NCBI GenBank assembly: GCA_035527715.1
Contig: DATKZY010000264.1
Location: 1 to 16,591, forward strand
Direction: 5' to 3'
DNA: 16,591 nucleotides
DNA from: DSUN01 sp035527715
GTDB lineage: Bacteria > Planctomycetota > PUPC01 > DSUN01
Part shown: in pieces, positions 12,424 through 16,591 of the stretch
Layout of the letters: each line of letters begins with the position of its first letter
How positions within the stretch are numbered: the first letter of the stretch is position 1
Position numbers and translations under genes: made by a program
Notes under the pieces: model-generated
The model's input: only the letters and a program-made list of their open reading frames with translations
Told to the model about the DNA's origin: nothing
The model's database searches: none

Positions 12424-13008
12424 ATGTACCGACTTGGCCCCTTCGTGACGGGTCTTGGCGTCCTGGCCCTGGCCGTCGCGACCGCCTCTGGCACCCCTAT
12501 CTACGCGATCAACAGCGGCGGCGGCGCCTACACCGCCGTGGACGGCACGCTGTTCCAGGCCGACGCCTACTCCACCGGCGGCAAAACCTACACGACCAGT
12601 GACTCTATCGCCAACACGCTCGATGACACGCTCTACCAGAGCGAGCGCTACCAGAGCTATTCCTACATCCTGCCGGTCGCCAACGACCCCTGGGGTTACA
12701 TCGTCACCCTGAAGTTCGCCGAGGTCTTCCAGACCGCGCCTGGGGCCCGAGTGTTCCACGTGGACATTGAGGGAACCAGAGCGCTCTCGAACCTGGACAT
12801 CTACGCCACGGCCGGCCACGACGTCGCCCTCGACTTCAGCTTCGGGCCGATCTACGTGACCGACGGGAACCTGAACATTGACCTGATCACGGTCGTGGAC
12901 AACGCGAAGCTGAGCGCCCTGGTTGTGGAGGTGGTCCCGGAGCCTGCCAGCCTTACCCTCCTCGTCCTGGGCGGCCTGGGCCTTCTCGCCCGGCGACGCA
13001 GGAAGTAG
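12424..13008 (+). CDS. Malectin-domain protein with PEP-CTERM sorting signal
   Basis: 194 residues. The signal peptide spans about 1-23 (LGVLALAVATASG). Residues about 27-168 match a malectin domain: AINSGGGAYTAVDGTLFQAD, then DDTLYQSERY, IVTLKFAEVFQTAPGARVFHVDIEG and a NLNIDLITVVDNAKLSALVVE ending. The fold is known to bind carbohydrate in other proteins. Residues 171-194 are a textbook PEP-CTERM: VPEPASLTLLVLGGLGLLAR then RRRK, meaning Pro-Glu-Pro, a hydrophobic helix and a basic tail. An exosortase would cut there and attach or release the protein at the cell surface; no exosortase gene lies in the window. It has its own promoter, a weak ribosome-binding site and a terminator after it. It is probably an extracellular glycan-binding or matrix protein. 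Confidence 0.9.
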   Translation: MYRLGPFVTGLGVLALAVATASGTPIYAINSGGGAYTAVDGTLFQADAYSTGGKTYTTSDSIANTLDDTLYQSERYQSYSYILPVANDPWGYIVTLKFAEVFQTAPGARVFHVDIEGTRALSNLDIYATAGHDVALDFSFGPIYVTDGNLNIDLITVVDNAKLSALVVEVVPEPASLTLLVLGGLGLLARRRRK

Positions 13009-13038
13009 GCGCGAGGCGCCTCAACGTTCGCTTCCGCA

Positions 13039-13065
13039 GGGGCGGCCTTCGAGCCGCCCCTTGTT
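13039..13065 (+). terminator. Rho-independent terminator of the PEP-CTERM gene
   Basis: GGGGCGGC (13039-13046) pairs with GCCGCCCC (13053-13060) around CTTCGA, followed by TTGTTC. It lies 31 bp after the stop codon. Confidence 0.7.
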
Positions 13066-13126
13066 CATGGCCTGTCTGACGCGGGCGCGCTTGCGCGGGG
13101 CGCCCGCCGGCGGTATCCTCCAGGGG

Positions 13127-13909
13127 ATGGCAACGAGCATCGTCACTCGCCTCCGCCAGCGCCTTTCGGCCTGGGCGATTCGGCTCGTCCAGCGCTTCGG
13201 GCCGCACCAGGTGCGCGTCCTCGGCCGCACGTTCCGCGTCAACCGCCACGTCTTCAACCCGAGGTTCTACCTCACCAGCAAGTTCATGGCTCGCCATCTG
13301 CGGCTGCGGCCCAGCGACTCCGTGCTCGACATGGGCACAGGCTCGGGCATCCAGGCCATCGTGGCCGCGGCCACGGCCGCCCGCGTGGTGGCGATCGACA
13401 TCAATCCCGAAGCCGTCCGCCTCGCCCGCGAGAACGCCCGCGCCAATGGCGTGGCCGATAGGGTCACCGTCCTCGAGGGCGACCTGTTTGCGCCGCTGGG
13501 GGGGGCTTCCGGTCCCGCGGCGAGGGAGTTTGTAGTGCGGCCTTCAGGCCGTATCCGTGCTGTCGCCGCTCCCTCCGCAGATGTACGGGCTGAAGCCCGC
13601 ACTACAAACGAAGAGCGATTCGACCTGATTCTCCTCAACCCGCCGTATCTCGAAGGCCCGGTGCGATCGCCGCTCGACCATGCGATGTTCGATCCGGGAA
13701 GGAGGCTGCACCGCCGCTTCTTCGCCGAGGCCCGGGCGTTCCTCGCCCCTGCCGGCTGCGTCCTCATGGTCTGCTCCTCCCTGGCCGAGCCGCGGCGGGC
13801 CCTGGCCATCGCGGGGGAACTGGGCTGGGAGGCCACACTGCTCCACCGCAAGCGCGCCTGGGGCGAAACCCTGTTCCTCTACCAGCTCACGCCGCGGGAC
13901 CCTGCCTGA
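13127..13909 (+). CDS. HemK2-like SAM methyltransferase with in-frame repeat insertion
   Basis: 260 residues from ATG 13127. The SAM loop is VLDMGTGSGIQAI (67-79), the ribose-binding acid is Asp 91 in AIDINPEAVRLAREN, and the catalytic NPPY is at 171-174, which marks N5-glutamine or N6-adenine/guanine methyltransferases. The order and the later AFLAPAGCVLMVCSSLAEP resemble HemK2/PrmC-type enzymes that modify release factors, or small-domain rRNA methyltransferases; which one cannot be decided. Residues about 135-160 between strands 4 and NPPY are encoded by a double-hairpin repeat, adding a loop close to the active site while leaving the motifs whole. The usual ribosome-binding site is missing (CAGGGG ends at the ATG), and an upstream ATG at 13068 in the same frame is possible. 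The gene follows a terminator, so it may have its own unseen promoter. Confidence 0.75.
   Translation: MATSIVTRLRQRLSAWAIRLVQRFGPHQVRVLGRTFRVNRHVFNPRFYLTSKFMARHLRLRPSDSVLDMGTGSGIQAIVAAATAARVVAIDINPEAVRLARENARANGVADRVTVLEGDLFAPLGGASGPAAREFVVRPSGRIRAVAAPSADVRAEARTTNEERFDLILLNPPYLEGPVRSPLDHAMFDPGRRLHRRFFAEARAFLAPAGCVLMVCSSLAEPRRALAIAGELGWEATLLHRKRAWGETLFLYQLTPRDPA
13529..13608. repeat. Double-hairpin repeat inside the methyltransferase gene
   Basis: Arms 13529-13553 and 13584-13608 (TTTGTAGTGCGG... and its complement) agree at 23 of 25 positions. Each is itself palindromic around CTTCAG/CTGAAG. The loop is 30 bp and the whole 80 bp is translated in frame. It is architecturally the same as 2609-2691 and 3310-3473. 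Confidence 0.85.
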
Positions 13910-13986
13910 CATTCAGTGGTATCTCCTTGATATGCTGCCACTTACGCGCAGGCGCCAGCCCACCGCGCAAAACACAAATATTTCAC

Positions 13987-14015
13987 TTGACAAGCGGCGA
14001 GTTGTGCGGTATACT
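13987..14015 (+). promoter_or_regulatory. Near-consensus sigma70 promoter for the phage-like operon
   Basis: TTGACA (13987-13992), a 17-bp spacer and TATACT (14010-14015), in an AT-rich pocket. The -35 box is covered by the palindrome CTTGACAAG. An inverted pair TCACTT (13983-13988) and AAGTGA (14022-14027) brackets the promoter, a possible operator. This is the strongest promoter in the window. Confidence 0.85.
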
Positions 14016-14054
14016 CTGGATAAGTGAACCGCTCTATGCATCCGCGGAGGAGCG

Positions 14055-14138
14055 ATGAGCGACGACTCGCGAGCCCGATGTCCCTGGCCTCCAAGCCCAG
14101 CGGCGCGGCCTCGCGGCTCAGGCCCCTCGCAGGAGTGA
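14055..14138 (+). CDS. Possible 27-residue leader ORF behind the phage-like promoter
   Basis: ATG at 14055 follows GGAGGAG with good spacing, 40 bp after the -10 box, and the frame closes at 14136-14138. The predicted peptide MSDDSRARCPWPPSPAARPR plus seven more residues resembles nothing known and is Pro/Arg-rich. It may be a leader peptide or chance. Confidence 0.3.
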   Translation: MSDDSRARCPWPPSPAARPRGSGPSQE

Positions 14139-14495
14139 CGCGGGGCGAGTGACAAGGGGCGAGTGGGGAAGACGGACGAGCCGCGGCTGACCCACACCCG
14201 CCACTTGCGACCCGCCACCCGGCACTCCTCGGGGCCTGGGGGACCACGACAGGGCCAGCCGCGAGGTCGGCTGTCCCGTCGGTCGCCGGAGAGCGGCCGC
14301 AAGGCCCTCTCGCGGACGGAGGGCCGTGGCGAAAGGCCGCGGCACCCGCACACGGCGGCTGACGTCCTCCGATCCTGCCACCCCGTGTTTCCATCTTCAC
14401 AACCCATCGTCCCGTGAGGTGTCCCGGCCCGGACTCCGCGCCGAGCGCGGGCCGGGCAGGGGCGCCTCGCGCGTCACACGCAAAGGCGTTCAGCC
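14139..14495. other. Untranslated region with repeats before the sigma-like genes
   Basis: No gene is supported. It contains GGGGCGAGTG words (about 14142-14167), CCGCCAC/CCACCCGGCAC words (14195-14228) like the other micro-repeats, and several GC-rich stems (for example GAGAGCGGCCGC...). It would form a long structured leader if transcription starts near 14022. Confidence 0.5.
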
Positions 14496-14741
14496 ATGTT
14501 GCACATACTCGACATCCTGGCAGTTCGTGAGGCGGTGAGGAGGCAACCGCGCAGGTTAAGGGTCATCTGCCATCTGCTGATGCAAGGGTACACAGACGAG
14601 GAGGTCGCCGAGGAACTGGGCCGGCCCTGGGGCACCGTGCGTTGGCAGATGTACGAGATTCGCAAGTCGTTTGTTGCCATGGGCTTCACGCCCCCGCGTC
14701 GCCGCCGCAGCGGGGCGGCGCCAAGAAACTGGAAAAAATGA
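14496..14741 (+). CDS. Small HTH protein resembling sigma factor region 4
   Basis: 81 residues. The core RVICHLLMQGYTDEEVAEEL then GRPWGTVRWQMYEIRKSFVAMG (about 22-63) has the spacing of a sigma-70 region 4 or LuxR-type helix-turn-helix: a first helix, a GYTDEEVAEELG turn, and the recognition helix GTVRWQMYEIRK. The N-terminus is Arg-rich and the tail PPRRRRSGAAPRNWKK is basic. No region 2 is attached, but the next gene looks like one. AAAGGCG lies upstream of the ATG. Likely a phage transcription activator acting on late genes such as the terminase downstream, by analogy with ArpU/sigma-like phage regulators; this is inference. Confidence 0.6.
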   Translation: MLHILDILAVREAVRRQPRRLRVICHLLMQGYTDEEVAEELGRPWGTVRWQMYEIRKSFVAMGFTPPRRRRSGAAPRNWKK

Positions 14742-14794
14742 CCCAACAGATTCGGGGGGCAATGCCGTTGTACAGGTGGAGAGGAGTGAGGACA

Positions 14795-15088
14795 ATGAAC
14801 GGCGAACGATTCCAGCGGCTCCACGAACAGGCGTGCCGCATCCTTCACGGGCTGAAACAAACCTGCCAGTTCCCCGAGAGCGACCTGGACGACTTGGGCC
14901 AGGAAATGGCCGTCGCGTTGCTCGAGATAGAGGGGGGGACCGACTCCTATTGCCTCGCGGGCGCCGTGTGGGCGGCCCTGGACTGGCTGCGAAGCGTCTA
15001 CGGGCGGCAGATGCTCTACGGCGTGTCGCAGATGCCCGACCTGGTGCCGCTCATTGACAGCGGCAAGTGGCGCCGCGTGTGGTGTTGA
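14795..15088 (+). CDS. Small protein resembling sigma factor region 2
   Basis: 97 residues from ATG 14795, preceded by GAGAGGAGTGAGG. An earlier in-frame ATG at 14738 overlaps the previous stop as ATGA. Codons between the two starts include rare AGA/AGG/GGA forms, so the later start is favoured. Residues about 27-66 (ESDLDDLGQEMAVALLEIEG, then YCLAGAVWAALDWLRSVYGR) recall the DxxDLxQE...ALDWLR pattern of sigma-70 region 2, which binds the beta' coiled coil and the -10 box. With the preceding region-4-like gene it could form a two-part sigma factor. The similarity is short and read by eye; the C-terminus (VPLIDSGKWRRVWC) has no known motif. Confidence 0.5.
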   Translation: MNGERFQRLHEQACRILHGLKQTCQFPESDLDDLGQEMAVALLEIEGGTDSYCLAGAVWAALDWLRSVYGRQMLYGVSQMPDLVPLIDSGKWRRVWC

Positions 15089-15110
15089 AGGCCGACTGGC
15101 GGAATCTTCT

Positions 15111-15184
15111 TGTGGGCGGGGCCTCCGCGCCCCGCGCACTCCCGGCATCCCGGGCGAGCGCGGGGCAGAGACGCCCCGCCCACA
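15111..15184. repeat. GC-rich inverted repeat with 26-bp arms
   Basis: Arms 15111-15136 and 15159-15184 (TGTGGGCGGGGC... and its complement) pair over most of their length around a 22-bp loop. The left arm is identical to 306-331. It sits in the gap between the sigma-like gene and the coiled-coil gene, ending 20 bp before the next ATG. Confidence 0.8.
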
Positions 15185-15204
15185 ATCTCACCAAGGAGTT
15201 CCCG

Positions 15205-15564
15205 ATGAGCGAGAGAGCTCAGACCGTTGGGCCCGCCCCGAGCCTGCCCGATCGCAAGGACGAGCTTCGCGTCGAGATCGCCAAGCTGGCCGCGCGCGTC
15301 GAGCACATGATCGCCGAGGCCATGCGCGTCGAGAAGGGCCAGACCGACGTGAAGAAGCGGTTCGAAGGCGAGGACGAGCTTCGCGGCCGCGACGAGTCGC
15401 TGAAGTTCCAGCCCTCGGCCGCCGTGGGCTATTGGCGCGAGGTCCGCGAGCAGGAGGTCCGCCTCGACACCCTGCGCAACGAGCTGCGCGCCCTTGAGGA
15501 CCTCGGAGCCGGCGACCTCCTGCGCGTCGAGATCCACTTCGACGGCCCGCGCGAGGCCGCGTGA
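15205..15564 (+). CDS. Coiled-coil protein upstream of the terminase
   Basis: 119 residues. AAGGAG is 8 bases before ATG 15205; an open frame reaches further upstream but only through the repeat. Residues about 17-50 (RKDELRVEIAKLAARVEHMI) and about 77-105 (REVREQEVRLDTLRNELRAL) are charged heptad helices, so a coiled-coil oligomer is likely. The linker is FEGEDELRGRDESLKFQPSA. No family is recognised. Position directly before the large terminase gene is where small terminase subunits usually lie, and coiled coils occur there, but no DNA-binding helix-turn-helix is visible, so this is only a possibility. Confidence 0.6.
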   Translation: MSERAQTVGPAPSLPDRKDELRVEIAKLAARVEHMIAEAMRVEKGQTDVKKRFEGEDELRGRDESLKFQPSAAVGYWREVREQEVRLDTLRNELRALEDLGAGDLLRVEIHFDGPREAA

Positions 15565-15569
15565 ACCTC

Positions 15570-15648
15570 CCTCCCGAAGGTTCCAATCCCTTCGGGAGGG
15601 TACTCCCCGGGGCGTACCCTCCCGAACGTGGGGAAACGTTCGAGAGGG
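15570..15648. repeat. Chain of CCTCCCG hairpins before the terminase
   Basis: CCTCCCGAAGG (15570-15580) pairs with CCTTCGGGAGG (15589-15599). CCCTCCCGAACGT (15617-15629) pairs imperfectly with AACGTTCGAGAGGG (15635-15648). These begin right after the coiled-coil stop and may attenuate read-through or be dispersed repeats. Confidence 0.7.
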
Positions 15649-15653
15649 AAGAG

Positions 15654-15678
15654 CACAGCCGAGGGCGGCTGTGCCACA
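15654..15678. repeat. CACAGCC...GGCTGTG repeat upstream of the terminase
   Basis: CACAGCCGAGGGCGGCTGTG plus CCACA. The same 25 bases, with one change, form the right arm of the repeat inside the terminase at 16515-16591. Micro-repeat words CCCAACACC and AGCACC follow (15681-15707), up to the terminase ATG. Confidence 0.8.
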
Positions 15679-15711
15679 TCGTCCCACACACCCAACACCG
15701 AGCACCAAGCC

Positions 15712-16591
15712 ATGAGAACCATCCACTACAATGCCTTGCCCGCCCAGCATCGCTTCCTGGCCTCGAAGGCCCAGTTCGCCGGGCTTTTCGGGGGGATCGG
15801 CTCGGGGAAGAGCCACGCGGGGTGCTTCTGGGCACTCACGAAGGCGCTGAGCAACCCCCGCTGCCTCGGCCTCATCGGGGCCAACAGCTATCGCCAACTC
15901 CAGGACGCGACGCTGCGGACGTTTCAGCAGTTCCTGGCCACCTACCGCGTGCCCCACACGTTCAACGCCACGGACCTGCGGTTCCGCCTGGCCAACGGGG
16001 CGGAGGTGCTCTGCCGCTCGATGGAGAGCTACGACTCACTGCGCGGGATCGAGCTGGGCTGGTTCTACCTCGACGAGCTGCGCGACACGCGATTGGAGGC
16101 CTGGCGCGTCGTCCAAGGCCGCCTCCGGAGCCAGAATGTGGACGCGCGCGAGGGGCGCGTGACCAGCTCGCCCAACGGCTTCAACTGGATCTACGACGAG
16201 TTCATTCGCCGCCCGGCCGACCCCGGGAACCCCGAGGCCCGCCGCCTCTACGAGGCCATCTTCGCCCGAACGAGTGATAACAAGCACCTGCCGAGCGACT
16301 ACGTGGCCGCGCTCGTGGCCGGCTACGACCCGCTCCTGGCCGCCCAGGAGCTGGACGGGCGGTTTATCAACACCACGGCGGGCCGCATCTACCACACCTT
16401 CGACCGCGACACCCACGTCAGCGCCGCGGCGGGGCTGGTGCCTGGCGAGCCGATCCTCTGGGCGCTCGACTTCAACGTCACGCCCATGACCGCCGTCATC
16501 GCCCAGTGGGAGCCGTGTGGCACAGCCGCCCTCGGCTGTGAATCCCGTGGCCCGCGGCGCATGAGCACAGCCGGGGGCGGCTGTGCCACAC
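15712..16591 (+). CDS. terL: Phage terminase large subunit (3' end beyond the window)
   Basis: Open from ATG 15712 to the last base (293 codons), with no stop. Residues 27-34 are the Walker A loop GGIGSGKS. GWFYLDEL at about 116-123 is the Walker B strand with Asp 121 and Glu 122, followed by a coupling-like TSSPNG (about 152-157). ILWALDFNVTPMTAVIAQWE at about 248-267 opens the RNase H-like nuclease domain, with Asp 253 as the first metal ligand. This is the DNA-packaging motor of tailed phages: ATP-driven translocation plus cleavage at the capsid portal. Known TerL proteins have about 400-600 residues, so roughly half is missing. From residue 269 the frame enters a palindromic repeat that reaches the window edge, adding CGTAALGCESRGPRRMSTAG or more. 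No clear ribosome-binding site is present. If the frame continues, the insertion lies inside the nuclease domain; otherwise the gene is broken. Confidence 0.85.
   Translation, partial: MRTIHYNALPAQHRFLASKAQFAGLFGGIGSGKSHAGCFWALTKALSNPRCLGLIGANSYRQLQDATLRTFQQFLATYRVPHTFNATDLRFRLANGAEVLCRSMESYDSLRGIELGWFYLDELRDTRLEAWRVVQGRLRSQNVDAREGRVTSSPNGFNWIYDEFIRRPADPGNPEARRLYEAIFARTSDNKHLPSDYVAALVAGYDPLLAAQELDGRFINTTAGRIYHTFDRDTHVSAAAGLVPGEPILWALDFNVTPMTAVIAQWEPCGTAALGCESRGPRRMSTAGGGCAT
16515..16591. repeat. 26-bp-arm palindromic repeat inside the terminase gene, at the window end
   Basis: Arms 16515-16540 (GTGTGGCACAGCCGCCC...) and 16566-16591 are complementary at 25 of 26 positions with a 25-bp loop. 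The window stops exactly at the last base of the right arm. The arm matches 15654-15678. Confidence 0.85.

Noticed and set aside
15561..16277. 238-codon plus-strand open frame over the terminase
   Set aside because: It is in the wrong frame; the frame from 15712 carries Walker A, Walker B and nuclease motifs and stays open to the edge.

Overview
The window is a 16.6 kb stretch of high-GC bacterial DNA. A malectin-domain protein with a PEP-CTERM sorting tail, a TIGR04073-type exosortase-associated protein, a fused thioredoxin/octaheme cytochrome lipoprotein and very abundant palindromic and short-period repeats together suggest a PVC-type bacterium, most likely Planctomycetota or a neighbouring candidate phylum, perhaps from a metagenome assembly. 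This is inferred from gene families and repeat style; no rRNA or other taxonomic marker is present.

Layout. 1-3193: a rightward surface-polysaccharide cluster with the end of a SAM methyltransferase and two GT4-like glycosyltransferases. The last two carry repeat-derived insertions read in frame. 3194-3699: gene-free repeat block. 3793-4185: TIGR04073-like secreted protein behind a clear sigma70 promoter. 4581-5456: a winged-helix replication-initiator-like gene behind two tandem promoters; its linker DNA holds four 21-bp iterons spaced 23/24/23 bp, the arrangement known from lambda O. 5457-6354: gene-free. 6355-7011 (minus): excisionase-like HTH protein with coiled coil and C-terminal membrane anchor. 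7842-8789: two small secreted proteins, one Tyr/Pro-rich and one Cys-containing. 9060-11252 (minus): lipoprotein with two thioredoxin-like domains and eight CxxCH haem motifs. 11266-12210 (minus): XRE-S24 (CI/LexA-like) self-cleaving repressor. Divergent from it at 12424-13008 is the malectin PEP-CTERM protein, followed by a HemK2-like methyltransferase (13127-13909). 14496-16591: a rightward phage-like operon behind a near-consensus promoter, with a sigma-region-4-like HTH protein, a sigma-region-2-like protein, a coiled-coil protein and a large terminase subunit that runs off the right edge.

How the parts relate. The initiator with its internal iterons, the excisionase-like protein, the S24 repressor, the sigma-like pair and the terminase are phage-type functions interleaved with host-type secreted and respiratory genes. 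This fits a rearranged or decaying prophage, or phage islands, in a repeat-rich host genome. The strongest cross-cutting signal is that several palindromic repeat families sit not only between genes but inside reading frames (both glycosyltransferases, the HemK2-like methyltransferase, the terminase, and the start region of the cytochrome gene) without breaking them.
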